DNA of 64,000 nucleotides, taken from NCBI RefSeq assembly GCF_009865405.1, contig NZ_WWJY01000454.1, positions 1-64,000 on the forward strand, read 5' to 3'. A model generated the notes under the pieces. That model was given only the letters and a program-made list of their open reading frames with translations, made no database searches and was not told the DNA's origin. How positions within the stretch are numbered: position 1 is the first letter of the stretch; the number at the start of each line of letters is the position of its first letter. Below, piece by piece: positions 26,093 to 35,081 of this stretch. Position numbers and translations under genes: made by a program. The stretch is from Streptomyces sp. SID3212 (lineage in GTDB: Bacteria; Actinomycetota; Actinomycetes; Streptomycetales; Streptomycetaceae).

Positions 26093-27472
26093 CTACGCGA
26101 CCGTGTCCGCCAGCGCGCCCGCGAGACCGTCGACCACCGCGCGGGCGCCCTCGTCGTCGATCACCAGCGGGGGTACGGCCATCACGGACGGGCCCGCCTG
26201 GCGCAGCAGCAGCCCCTGTTCCCTGGCCCGGACCACCACGCTCGCGGCGGTCTCCGGCGACGCGGTCTCCACGACGAGGATGAGCCCGAGCCCCCGGACG
26301 TCGACCACGTGCTCGTCGTCCGCCAGCGGGGCCAGCCGGTCGAGCATGACGCCCCCGAGCCGCTCGGCCCGCTCGACCAGACCGTCCTTCTCGACCACGT
26401 CCAGGGTGGCGAGGGCGGCGGCGCAGGCCACCGAGTGCCCGGAGGTGGTGTGGCCGTAGCGCAGGCCGCCGATGACCGGGTCCTCGCCGAACGTGTCGTG
26501 GACGCGCTGCTGGACGTTGACCGCCGCGATCGGTACGTACCCGCCGCTCAGGCCCTTGCTCGACACGAGGATGTCCGGCGTGACGTCCTCGCGCAGCGAG
26601 GCGAACATCCGCCCGGAGCGGCCGTACGCCGTGAACACCTCGTCCACGATCAGCAACGTGCCGGTGGCGTCGCACAGTTCGCGCAGGCCCCGCAGGAAGC
26701 CGGGCGGCAGGACGATGGCGCCGCCGACGTTCAGGAACGGCTCGACCACCACGGCGGCCGGCGGGTCCTCCGGGTTCTCGTACAGGGCCCGCTCGAAGGC
26801 GGCGAGCAGCAGGGGTGCCGACTCGGGGCGGCGCAACTCCCTTGGCAGCAGCGGCAGTTCCACCAGGGTGGCGTCCACCGGCGACCGGAGGAGGTGCCGG
26901 CTGCGCGGCAGGGTCGACATGCTGCGCGTGAGCAGGGTGGAGCCCTGGTAGCCGCGCGCGAAGCCGACGACCCTCGACCGGGGGCGGCCCAGGTGCGACC
27001 AGTAGGCGGAGGCGATCATGAGGGCCGCCTCGAAGCCCTCGGAGCCGCTGTTGACGAACAGGGTCTTCGACAACTCCGGGGGCAGGTAGGAGGCCAGGCG
27101 TTCGGCGAGCAGCCCCGCGGGCTCCTGGCCGGCGAGCGAGAGGTCGAAGTGGTGGAGCCGGGCTGCCTGTTCACCGATGGCCCTGATCACCTCGGGACGC
27201 GCGTACCCACACGTGGAGTTGAGGGACGCGGCGTCGAGGTACTCCTTGCCGTCGACGTCCCACACGCGGTGGCCGGCGCCGTGCGAGACCATCAGCGCCG
27301 TACGGTCGGCCGCCAGGGGCGACCAGGTGTGCCACACGTGCCGCCGGTCCCGCGCCCGGGCCTCTTCGACCCGGGCCTGTTCGAGGCGGGCCTCTTCCGT
27401 CCGGGCCTGTTCGGGCCGGGACTCGGCGGTGCGGTGCTGACGGGGTGCGGGGGTGGTCCGGGTTGCGTCCAT
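26093..27472 (-). CDS. Class III PLP-dependent aminotransferase
   Basis: 459 residues. Core features are WDVDGKEYLDAAS, FVNSGSEGFEAALMIA, the PLP-phosphate region ARGYQGSTL, Asp in IVDEVFTAYGRSG and the Schiff-base Lys in VSSKGLSGG. The first 45 residues are an Arg/Glu-rich extension with a repeated (E)EARxEQAR heptad pattern, encoded by imperfect 16-bp DNA repeats. It is absent from typical family members and may form a coiled coil or reflect a mis-set start. Likely role is transamination of an omega-amino or keto intermediate. Probable operon with the upstream SDR. Confidence 0.88.
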   Translation of the reverse strand: MDATRTTPAPRQHRTAESRPEQARTEEARLEQARVEEARARDRRHVWHTWSPLAADRTALMVSHGAGHRVWDVDGKEYLDAASLNSTCGYARPEVIRAIGEQAARLHHFDLSLAGQEPAGLLAERLASYLPPELSKTLFVNSGSEGFEAALMIASAYWSHLGRPRSRVVGFARGYQGSTLLTRSMSTLPRSRHLLRSPVDATLVELPLLPRELRRPESAPLLLAAFERALYENPEDPPAAVVVEPFLNVGGAIVLPPGFLRGLRELCDATGTLLIVDEVFTAYGRSGRMFASLREDVTPDILVSSKGLSGGYVPIAAVNVQQRVHDTFGEDPVIGGLRYGHTTSGHSVACAAALATLDVVEKDGLVERAERLGGVMLDRLAPLADDEHVVDVRGLGLILVVETASPETAASVVVRAREQGLLLRQAGPSVMAVPPLVIDDEGARAVVDGLAGALADTVA

Positions 27473-27567
27473 GGCGTTGCTGACTCCAAGGGATGTGGGG
27501 GCGTGTGGGGGCGTTCCTTCTGGGTCCGGGTCGTAGGTGCGGTCAAGGGCGGGATCGGTGGCGGGTG

Positions 27568-28308
27568 TTACCAGGCCACGGGGCCCTGGTCGTCGAAGAA
27601 TCCGCCCGTCGGCCCGTCGTCGGGCAGGGTGGCCAGGTCCACGATGACGCGCGCCCCCTCGTCGGCGGAGCGCGGCGCTCGGAAGTCGTTCATGCCCGTC
27701 GCGGTGTAGCCGGGCGACGCCGAGTTGATCTTGAGGTGGGCCAGGCCGGGGTCGTGGGCGAAGGCTCTCGCGTACTGGAGGGTCAGCATGTTGAGCGCGG
27801 CCTTGGAGCTGGTGTAGGCGAAGCGCCGGTCCGCGTTGCCGGGCAGCTCGGCCCCGTCGCCCGTGAGGGTCAGCGAGGCCGTGGTGCTGGACACGTTGAC
27901 GATCCGGGGCGCGGAGGAGCGGCGTAACAGGGGCAGCGAGGCGTGGGTGACGGTCACGACGCCGAAGACGTTCACGTCGAACATGTCACGCATCCGGTCC
28001 GGGGTCGTCTCCACCGCCGTCGAACCGACGAACAGGCCCGCGTTGTTGACCAGGACGTCGAGCCGTCCGTGTTCGTCCCGTACGCGCTCCGCCGCCGCCT
28101 CGACCCCGGCGGGATCCGTGACGTCGAGCTGAAGGGCTGTCACGGGCAGTCCCTCCCAGGCCAGTTCGCGTGCGGCCTCCTCGCCCCGGCCGAGACTGCG
28201 GCTGCCGAGCAGGACCGTCACGCCCCGCCGGGCCAGCGCGCGTGCCGTCGCCTTGCCGATCCCCTTGTTCGCCCCCGTCACCAGGGCCACCCGACCCGGA
28301 CTCCTCAT
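27568..28308 (-). CDS. Short-chain dehydrogenase/reductase
   Basis: 246 residues from the ATG at 28308 (AAAGGACC upstream). NAD(P)-binding TGANKGIG, NNAG in VNNAGLFVG, and catalytic YxxxK in YTSSK with the expected Ser in VNVSSTT. A rare TTA codon sits at 27925-27927 (codon 128). It probably oxidises or reduces a sugar or scaffold carbonyl in the pathway. It shares a divergent operator with an MFS gene. Confidence 0.9.
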   Translation of the reverse strand: MRSPGRVALVTGANKGIGKATARALARRGVTVLLGSRSLGRGEEAARELAWEGLPVTALQLDVTDPAGVEAAAERVRDEHGRLDVLVNNAGLFVGSTAVETTPDRMRDMFDVNVFGVVTVTHASLPLLRRSSAPRIVNVSSTTASLTLTGDGAELPGNADRRFAYTSSKAALNMLTLQYARAFAHDPGLAHLKINSASPGYTATGMNDFRAPRSADEGARVIVDLATLPDDGPTGGFFDDQGPVAW

Positions 28309-28335
28309 CGATGAGGTCCTTTCCGCGAGACGACA

Positions 28336-28362
28336 TTGCCAGAGATGGCAACTATAGGGCAA
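28336..28362. promoter_or_regulatory. Symmetric divergent operator/promoter between SDR and MFS genes
   Basis: TTGCC (28336-28340)-N17-GGCAA (28358-28362), with an inner TTGCC-N6-GGCAA (28336-28351). Rightward: TTGCCA-18-CAAGGT. Leftward: TTGCCC-18-CAATGT. Both readings satisfy a -35/-10 layout. This is the clearest two-way example after the PKS/P450 site. Confidence 0.65.
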
Positions 28363-28436
28363 GGTGTTGTCATCCTGACAGGCTTTCAAGTGCCTGAAGC
28401 CACCCGTGCTTCGGCTGACAGTGAGGTGGGCCCGCG

Positions 28437-29702
28437 ATGACCGTGCCTGAGGACGTGGTACCCGACCGGGCCACTTCGGTGACCGAGGCGGACCGGGTGG
28501 GGCCGGTGGATCCCGGCGGGATCGCGCCGGGCAAGGGGGCGGCTCTGCCGGGCCGCGCCCGCTGGGCGGCGCCCGCGCCGTTCCTGATCGCCGGGCTGCT
28601 CTTCGCCAACTACTACCTGCGGATGCCGTCGTTGAAGACGGAGTACGCGCTCTCCAACGGCCAGCTCGGCCTCTTCCTCCTCCTGCCGGTCGTCACCGGC
28701 CTGGTCACGCTCCAGACGGCCGGGGCCCTGGTCGCGCGCTTCGGCAGCGGCCCGATCGCGCGGACGACCATGGTCGCGCTGCCCCTCTCGCTGGCCGGGA
28801 TCGCGCTCGCCGGCGACCGGGTCCAGTTCGGCGCGGCCCTGCTGGTGTTCGGCGCGGTCAACGGCCTGGTGGACGTCTCCATGAACGCCCACGCCATCGC
28901 CGTCGAACGGGCCCTGGAGCGCCCCATCATGAACAGCTGTCACGCCGCCTGGAGCATCGGGACGATGGTCGGCGCCGTCCTCGGCGGCATCGCCGTGAAG
29001 ACCGGACTCTCCTTCACCCAGCACTTCCTGCTGGTCAGCGTGGTGCTGGCGGTCATCGGGGCGGTGGCGGGCCGTTCGATGCTGCCGGGCTCCGCCGACC
29101 AGGGCAAGAAGGAGGCGGACGGCAAGCGCGAACGCGTGGGCTGGCGGGACGGCTGGACACCCCGCGTGGTGGTGCTCGGTCTCACCGGGACCGTCGTGCT
29201 GGTGTCCGAGTCGGCGGTGGGCGACTGGAGCGGGATCTTCCTGCGCGACGAACTCGGCGCGACCCTCGCCACGGCGTCACTCGCGTACATCGCGTTCAGC
29301 TTCTGCCAGACCGGCGGCCGGCTGGTCGGGGACCGGCTGAACCAGAAGTACGGTCCCTCCGTCCTGGTCCGGTGGGGCGGCGCCATCGCGGTGGCCGGTC
29401 TCACGGTGGTGGTGTTCAGCCCCACGCCCGCGGTCGCGGTGGTGGGGTTCGGGCTGCACGGCGCGGGGCTGTCGGTGATCGTGCCGATCATCTTCAGCGC
29501 GGTGGGCCACGGCGCCGCCGACGGCGAGACCGGCAGCGCGACCGCCGCGCTGGCGAAGGTCAACACCCTGACGTACGGCGGGTTCCTCGCCGGTCCCATG
29601 CTGGTCGGCCTGTTCGCGGACGGGTTCGGGCTGACCATGACACTCGCCGGGCTGCTGGTGGTGCTGGCCGTCACGGTGAGTACGGGACTGCGGCGCGTGT
29701 AG
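28437..29702 (+). CDS. MFS transporter
   Basis: 421 residues, ATG with GAGGTGGG upstream. About 12 transmembrane segments after a 40-residue hydrophilic N-terminus. Blocks such as NAHAIAVERALERPIMNSCHA and GDWSGIFLRDELG place it with YbjJ/fucose-permease-like MFS proteins. It shares this family with the MFS at 38439, so the cluster carries two related exporters. Likely exports the product; direction and substrate are not proven. Confidence 0.82.
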   Translation: MTVPEDVVPDRATSVTEADRVGPVDPGGIAPGKGAALPGRARWAAPAPFLIAGLLFANYYLRMPSLKTEYALSNGQLGLFLLLPVVTGLVTLQTAGALVARFGSGPIARTTMVALPLSLAGIALAGDRVQFGAALLVFGAVNGLVDVSMNAHAIAVERALERPIMNSCHAAWSIGTMVGAVLGGIAVKTGLSFTQHFLLVSVVLAVIGAVAGRSMLPGSADQGKKEADGKRERVGWRDGWTPRVVVLGLTGTVVLVSESAVGDWSGIFLRDELGATLATASLAYIAFSFCQTGGRLVGDRLNQKYGPSVLVRWGGAIAVAGLTVVVFSPTPAVAVVGFGLHGAGLSVIVPIIFSAVGHGAADGETGSATAALAKVNTLTYGGFLAGPMLVGLFADGFGLTMTLAGLLVVLAVTVSTGLRRV

Positions 29703-29723
29703 CCGGCCGGCGCGCGCCCCGAG

Positions 29724-29745
29724 TTGCCAAAAGTGTGCCTCAGGC
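29724..29745 (+). promoter_or_regulatory. Operator half-sites upstream of A-PCP gene
   Basis: TTGCC-AAAAGT-GTGCC followed by TCAGGCA. Nearly the same word (TGCCAAAGTGTGACTCAGG) occurs at 45853-45871 upstream of the XRE regulator, which suggests a common binding site. No clear -10 was found. Confidence 0.45.
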
Positions 29746-29831
29746 ACCCCTTTTCGACGGACGACAAAGAACGAACGACGAGCCATGGACGACCGAACGA
29801 CGACCGAACGACGACCCGCGGAGGAGTTCTG

Positions 29832-31892
29832 ATGTCGGATTCACCTGGAACGGACCTGCTGCCCAGCCGTACGGAGACCCGGGCGAGGGACCAGGAGGTT
29901 TTGATGGCGCTCGGACGCGGCGCCCCCCTGCCCCTGTCCGGGCGCACCCCGGTGCACGAGCTCGTCGCGCACTACGCCCGTACGGAACCGGCCCGTACCG
30001 CCGTGCACAGCGGCGACACCGCCCTCAGCTACCGCGCCCTGGACGCGTGGGCCGGCCGGATCGCGGCCCGACTCGCCGCGCACGGCGTCGGCCTGGGCTC
30101 CCGGGTCGGCGTGGTCGCCGAGCCGTCGACGGCCATGATCGCCTCCGTACTGGGCATCCTGCGGTCCGGGGCGGCGTACGTCCCGGTGGATCCGTCCCAC
30201 CCCGACCGGCGTGTCGCCGACATCCTGGCCGACGCCCGGGTGGGCGCCGTCGTCGTCACCTCGGAGGCCGGCGCGCGCCTGGCGGGGCTCGGGCTGCCGC
30301 TCGTGGACGCGGAGGGTGAGGCTGCCCGGCCCGGGGCCCACACGGTGGACCCGCCCAAGAACCGGGTCGGCCCGCAGGACCCGGCGTATCTCATCTACAC
30401 CTCCGGGAGCACGGGCGAGCCCAAGGGCGTCCTGGTCGAGCACGGCCAGCTGGCGGCCTCGACCCTCGCCCGCCGTACGGTCTACCCGGGCGAGCCCGTC
30501 TTCCTCCTGGTCTCGCCCCTGGCCTTCGACTCCTCGGTGGCCGGCCTGTGGGGCACCCTCACGGCGGGCGGCCGTCTGGTGGTGGCCACGGCGGACGAGG
30601 TCCGTGACCCCGAGCGGCTCGTGGAACTGGTCGAACGGCACCAGGTGACACAGATGTTGTGCGTCCCCTCGCTCTACCGGGTGGTGCTCGACGCCGCCGA
30701 ACGGCTGGGCGCGCGACGGCTCCGCTCGCTCCGTACCGTGATCGTGGCGGGCGAGCCGCTCCCCGCCGAGCTGGTCACGCGCCATTTCGCGGCACACGGC
30801 GACCCGGTGTCGCTCGTCAACGAGTACGGCCCCACCGAGGCGACCGTGTGGGCCAGTTACCACCGCTTCGACAGCGCGGGCCCGGTGTCCGTCGGACGCC
30901 CGGTGCCGGGGGCCCGGCTCTACGTACTGGACGAGCTGATGCGGCCGGTGCCGCGAGGCGCCGAGGGGGAGTTGTACGTCGGCGGCGCAGGCGTGGCACG
31001 CGGCTACTTCGGCCGTCCCGACACCACCGCCCGCGCCTTCGTCGGCGATCCGTTCGCGGGTGCGCCGGGCGCGCGCATGTACCGTACGGGCGACTTCGTC
31101 CGCTGGAACGACGCGGGGACGCTCGACTTCGTCGGCCGCCGCGACCATCAGGTGAAGATCCGTGGCCAGCGCGTCGAACTCGGCTTTGTCGAGGCCCAGT
31201 TGTGCGCGCTCCCCGGAGTGCGCGAGGCGGTGGTCGTACCGGTCGGCGGGGACACGGGCCTGGCCGCGTTCGTGCTCGCGCCGTCGGGTCCCGAGGGCGC
31301 GGCGCTGCGGGAAGAGCTGGCGCTGAGGCTGCCCGCCGTGATGGTCCCGGCCCGGGTCACGGTGCTGGACGACCTTCCCCGTACGGTCAACGGCAAGGCG
31401 GACCGTACGGCACTGGCGCTGCGGGCGGCGGAAGGCACCCGCACCGCTGCCGCCGACCGACGTCACACCGACACGGACGCGGCCGAGCACACCGACACGG
31501 ACACCGGCCAGCACACCGGCGCCGGCACCGCGCCGCACCCGGATACGGACACCGCCCAGCACACCGACACCGATCTGGCCGCCCGCGTCTCCGCCGCCTG
31601 GGCCGAGGTGCTCCAGAGCACCTCCGTCCCCACGGACGTCAACTTCTTCGACATGGGCGGCCACTCCCTCGCCATGTTCCAGCTCCAGGAGGCCCTGGAA
31701 CGCCACACCGGAAAGCGGCCCTCGGTCGTCGCGCTCTTCCGGCACACCACCGTCCTGGCCCAGGTCGCGCTGATCCGCGACAGCGGTACGGAGTCGGACG
31801 CGGTCCTCACGGCCTCCCGGCAGGCCACCGCCCGGCGCGCCCGCGTCCTGCGGGCCCAGCGGCAGCGTACGGAACAGGAGACAGTCAAGTGA
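29832..31892 (+). CDS. Stand-alone NRPS adenylation-PCP didomain protein
   Basis: 686 residues from the ATG at 29832 (GAGGAG upstream; the frame is open earlier). Adenylation domain (about 25-535): A3 LIYTSGSTGEPKG, A5 NEYGPTEATV, A7 MYRTGDFVRW, A8 RRDHQVKIRGQRVELG, A10 Lys in TVNGKADR. The substrate-pocket residues I read by eye are D,S,A,L,I,A,E,V,W,K; I do not assign an amino acid. The linker (about 540-575) is a low-complexity H(T/P)DTD repeat. The PCP (about 580-655) has the pantetheine Ser in FDMGGHSLAM. No C or TE domain. It loads one amino acid for the PKS or A-PCP-C protein. Coupled (4-bp overlap) to the thioesterase. Confidence 0.93.
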   Translation: MSDSPGTDLLPSRTETRARDQEVLMALGRGAPLPLSGRTPVHELVAHYARTEPARTAVHSGDTALSYRALDAWAGRIAARLAAHGVGLGSRVGVVAEPSTAMIASVLGILRSGAAYVPVDPSHPDRRVADILADARVGAVVVTSEAGARLAGLGLPLVDAEGEAARPGAHTVDPPKNRVGPQDPAYLIYTSGSTGEPKGVLVEHGQLAASTLARRTVYPGEPVFLLVSPLAFDSSVAGLWGTLTAGGRLVVATADEVRDPERLVELVERHQVTQMLCVPSLYRVVLDAAERLGARRLRSLRTVIVAGEPLPAELVTRHFAAHGDPVSLVNEYGPTEATVWASYHRFDSAGPVSVGRPVPGARLYVLDELMRPVPRGAEGELYVGGAGVARGYFGRPDTTARAFVGDPFAGAPGARMYRTGDFVRWNDAGTLDFVGRRDHQVKIRGQRVELGFVEAQLCALPGVREAVVVPVGGDTGLAAFVLAPSGPEGAALREELALRLPAVMVPARVTVLDDLPRTVNGKADRTALALRAAEGTRTAAADRRHTDTDAAEHTDTDTGQHTGAGTAPHPDTDTAQHTDTDLAARVSAAWAEVLQSTSVPTDVNFFDMGGHSLAMFQLQEALERHTGKRPSVVALFRHTTVLAQVALIRDSGTESDAVLTASRQATARRARVLRAQRQRTEQETVK

Positions 31893-32644
31893 GCGAAGCA
31901 ACGCACCATCCCTCGACCTGGTTGCAGTGCGCCGTCCCGGTGGCGGACCCCCGGTGGCAGCTCGTCTGCTTCCCCCACGCGGGCGGTTCGGCCTCGTTCT
32001 TCCGCGACTGGGGCCACCACCTGCCCGGCGTCCGCGTCCACGCCGTCCGCTACCCGGGGCGCGCCGAGCGTCTCGCCGAGCCCGTCCCCACCGACCTGCG
32101 GGAACTCGCCCGCGCCACCGCCGACGCCGTGGCCGCTCTCCCGGGCGTGCCCGATCTGCCACTCGTGCTGTTCGGGCACAGCATGGGCGCCGCCGTGGCC
32201 CTGGAGACGGCGCGGGCCCTGGAGGCGCGTGGCATCACCCCCGCCCACCTCATCGCCTCCGGCTCCCGCGACGCCGCCTACCCGCCCCCCGAGCCCGCCA
32301 CCGAGATCGACGAGGACGACGAGGTCGTCACCCGGCTGATCACCCTCGGCGGCACCGACCCCGAACTGGCCGCCGACCCCGTCTTCCAGGAGCTGGTCCT
32401 GCCGTACATCCGGGGCGACAGCCACATGTTCCACTCCTACCTCCCCCGCCCGGAACCCCTTCTGCGCTGCCCGGTCACCACGATCGTCGGCGACGACGAC
32501 CCCGACGCCGACCGGCGCCCGTGGAGCGAACTGACCGGCGGCGGATTCCGCGAACAGCGGGTGCCCGGCGACCACTTCTACCTGGTCCCCGAGCCCCCGT
32601 ACGCCCTGGTCCTCAACTCCGTCGCAGCCCCCGCCGAGCACTGA
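31889..32644 (+). CDS. Type II thioesterase
   Basis: 251 residues, GTG overlapping the preceding stop. CFPHAGGSASFFRDW is the type II signature; nucleophile in GHSMGAAVA; His in VPGDHFYL. Such enzymes free mis-primed carrier proteins and keep assembly lines running. They sometimes release the product when no terminal TE exists, which is the case in this cluster. Confidence 0.92.
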   Translation: MSEATHHPSTWLQCAVPVADPRWQLVCFPHAGGSASFFRDWGHHLPGVRVHAVRYPGRAERLAEPVPTDLRELARATADAVAALPGVPDLPLVLFGHSMGAAVALETARALEARGITPAHLIASGSRDAAYPPPEPATEIDEDDEVVTRLITLGGTDPELAADPVFQELVLPYIRGDSHMFHSYLPRPEPLLRCPVTTIVGDDDPDADRRPWSELTGGGFREQRVPGDHFYLVPEPPYALVLNSVAAPAEH

Positions 32645-32667
32645 GCGGCCCCATCCCGGAGGGCACC

Positions 32668-33642
32668 ATGACCACCGACGAACGGAACCCCGACCGGCCC
32701 CACGACCACCTCATCAGCATCGTCCTGCCCTGCTACAACGAGGAGGAGGTGCTCGACCGGACCCACCGACGTGTCACCGAGGCCGTACGGGACCTGCCGC
32801 ACGAGATCATCTACGTGGACGACGGCAGCTCCGACTCCACCTGGTCCCTCATCGAGGGGTTCGCCGCCCAGGACTCCACCGTGCGGGCCGTCCGGTTCAG
32901 CCGGAACTTCGGACACCAGGCCGCGTGCCTGGCCGGCCTCGCGGAGGCCGCCGGGGACGCGGTGGTCCTGATGGACGCCGACCTCCAGGACCCGCCCGAA
33001 CTCATCCCGCGCATGGCGCGCGCGTGGCTCGACGGCTGGTCCGTGGTCTCCGCGCGCCGGACCGCGCGTCACGGCGAGAGCCACCTCAAGAAGGCCACGG
33101 CGTACGCGTACTACCGGATCCTGGCCGGGCTCTCCGAACGCCCGGTCGCCCTGGACACCGGGGACTTCCGGCTGCTCGACCGGCAGGTGGTCGACTTCCT
33201 CACCGGCCTGTCGGGCGAGCGCGCGCTCTTCCTGCGCGGGGCGATCAGCTGGTCGGGCTTCGCCGAGACCAGCATCGAGTACGAACGTGACGCCCGGCTC
33301 GCGGGCGGGACGAAGTACACCCCGCGCAAGATGCTCGCCCTCTCCCGCAGCGGTCTGCTCGCCAGCGGCAGCGCGCTGCCCCTGCGCCTGCCGACGTACA
33401 TCGGCGCCGCGTCGCTGCTGGGCGCGGCGGGCGTGGCGGCGGCCCGCCGGAGCGTCCGGCGGGCCGTGCCCCTGGGGGTGTTCGGGCTCCAGTCCCTGGC
33501 GAGCGGAGTGCTCGGCGAGTACCTTCTCGCGGCCTTCCAGCAGGTCCAGGGCCGACCGCCCTATCTGGTCGCCCGGCGGACCCCCGAGCCGCGTACGGCG
33601 AACGGCAGCGAACCGCGACGACCCATCAAGGAGTTCGTGTGA
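32668..33642 (+). CDS. Glycosyltransferase family 2 (dolichyl-phosphate mannosyltransferase-like)
   Basis: 324 residues, ATG with GGAGGG upstream. GT2 blocks: SIVLPCYNEEEVL, YVDDGSSDST, RNFGHQAACLAGL, MDADLQDPPELI, and the DTGDFRLLDR motif. The C-terminal third has weakly hydrophobic helices (TYIGAASLLGAAGVAAARR) instead of the two strong helices of membrane-bound members. It may transfer a sugar to a lipid phosphate carrier or to the product. It overlaps the next gene (GTGA). Confidence 0.85.
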   Translation: MTTDERNPDRPHDHLISIVLPCYNEEEVLDRTHRRVTEAVRDLPHEIIYVDDGSSDSTWSLIEGFAAQDSTVRAVRFSRNFGHQAACLAGLAEAAGDAVVLMDADLQDPPELIPRMARAWLDGWSVVSARRTARHGESHLKKATAYAYYRILAGLSERPVALDTGDFRLLDRQVVDFLTGLSGERALFLRGAISWSGFAETSIEYERDARLAGGTKYTPRKMLALSRSGLLASGSALPLRLPTYIGAASLLGAAGVAAARRSVRRAVPLGVFGLQSLASGVLGEYLLAAFQQVQGRPPYLVARRTPEPRTANGSEPRRPIKEFV

Positions 33643-35081
33643 ACGGCGAATTGAGGAATCCCGCACCCATCCAGGACGCCGGCCCGGACGGCACCGCGGA
33701 TCTCACCGCGGACGTCATCGTCGTCGGCGCGGGCTTCACCGGCCTGTCCGCCGCCCTCGAACTGGCCACGCGGGGCCACCGCGTACGGATCGTCGAGCGG
33801 GACCCCGAGATCGGCGGCCTGGCCGGCAGCTTCGACGTCGGCGGCGGCCGGCGCATCGAGCGCTTCTACCACCACTGGTTCGCCTCCGACGAGGAAATCC
33901 TCCGCCTCTGCGCGGAGTTGGGGGTGTCCGACGCCGTCGAGGCGCACGTCACCCGGACCGGCATGTTCTACGCCAACTCCATCTACCGCCTCTCCCGGCC
34001 CACCGATCTCCTGCGCTTCGCCCCGCTCCCGCTCCGCGACCGGCTGCGGCTCGGCCTCCTGGCGCTGCGCGCCCAGCGCGTCAAGGACTGGCGCGAGCTG
34101 GAGCACCGTACCGCCGAGGAATGGCTCGTCTCGCTGGGCGGACGCCGGGTGTACGACGTGGTGTGGCGCCCGCTCCTCGAAGGGAAGTTCGGCCACTACG
34201 CGGACCAGGTCGGCGCCACCTGGATGTGGACCAAGCTGCACCTGCGCGGCGGCAGCCGCACCAAGTCGGGCAGCGAGACCCTGTACTACCTGCGCGGCGG
34301 CAGCGAGACCCTCCTCACCGCCCTGCACAAACGGCTGACCGCGCTCGGCGTCGACGTGCTCACCGACACGCCCGTCGGCTCCGTCACCTTCCAGGACGGC
34401 CGGGTCAGCGGCGTACGGACCGTGGCGGGCGAACTCCTGCCCGCGCGACAGGTGTTGCTCACCGTGGCCCCCGAACAGGCCGCCGCCCTGCTGGAGTCAG
34501 GACCGTCCGGCGACGAACCCCACCCCGCCGCCCCCGCGCTGCTCCGGCAGCTGCGCCGTGTCCCGTACCTGGCGAACGTGTGCCTCGTCCTGGAGAACAA
34601 CCGCCGCCTCTCCGACACCTACTGGCTCAACGTCAACGACCCGTCGTTCCCGTACGTCGGGGTGATCGAGCACACCAACATGGACGACCCCGGCAGGTAC
34701 GGCGGCAAACACGTGGTCTACCTCTCCAAATACCTCCCGGCCGACGCCGAGCTGTACCGGATGAGCGACGAGGAGGTCTTTGACCACAGCCTTCCGCACC
34801 TGCGGCGGATGTTCCCGCGCTTCGACCGCTCCTGGGTGGACGACTACCACGTGTGGCGGGCCGAGCACGCGCAGCCCGTGATCACCCCCGGCTACCGCGA
34901 GGACATGCCCCCGCTGGAGACCCGGCTCCCCGGCCTCTACCTGGCGAGCATGGCCCAGGTGTTCCCCGAGGACCGCGGCACCAACTACGCCGTACGGGAA
35001 GGCCGGTCGGCCGGCCGGCTGATGGCCGACCGCCTGCGCACCCTGCCCGCCGCCCGTGCCACGGAGGCCTCCCGTGACTGA
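33639..35081 (+). CDS. NAD(P)/FAD-dependent oxidoreductase (amine-oxidase/protoporphyrinogen-oxidase-like)
   Basis: 480 residues, GTG overlapping the GT2 stop. The Rossmann motif VVGAGFTGLSAALELA is followed by VERDPEIGGLAGSF, the FAD-binding shape of the amine oxidase superfamily. Later blocks are EGKFGHYADQVGATWMW, YLRGGSETL and the closing GLYLASMAQVFPEDRGTNYA. The group is often found next to DPM1-like glycosyltransferases and includes sugar-related flavoenzymes. Role here is unknown; it may rearrange or oxidise a glycosyl unit or act on an amine. Its stop overlaps the next start. Confidence 0.8.
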   Translation: MNGELRNPAPIQDAGPDGTADLTADVIVVGAGFTGLSAALELATRGHRVRIVERDPEIGGLAGSFDVGGGRRIERFYHHWFASDEEILRLCAELGVSDAVEAHVTRTGMFYANSIYRLSRPTDLLRFAPLPLRDRLRLGLLALRAQRVKDWRELEHRTAEEWLVSLGGRRVYDVVWRPLLEGKFGHYADQVGATWMWTKLHLRGGSRTKSGSETLYYLRGGSETLLTALHKRLTALGVDVLTDTPVGSVTFQDGRVSGVRTVAGELLPARQVLLTVAPEQAAALLESGPSGDEPHPAAPALLRQLRRVPYLANVCLVLENNRRLSDTYWLNVNDPSFPYVGVIEHTNMDDPGRYGGKHVVYLSKYLPADAELYRMSDEEVFDHSLPHLRRMFPRFDRSWVDDYHVWRAEHAQPVITPGYREDMPPLETRLPGLYLASMAQVFPEDRGTNYAVREGRSAGRLMADRLRTLPAARATEASRD

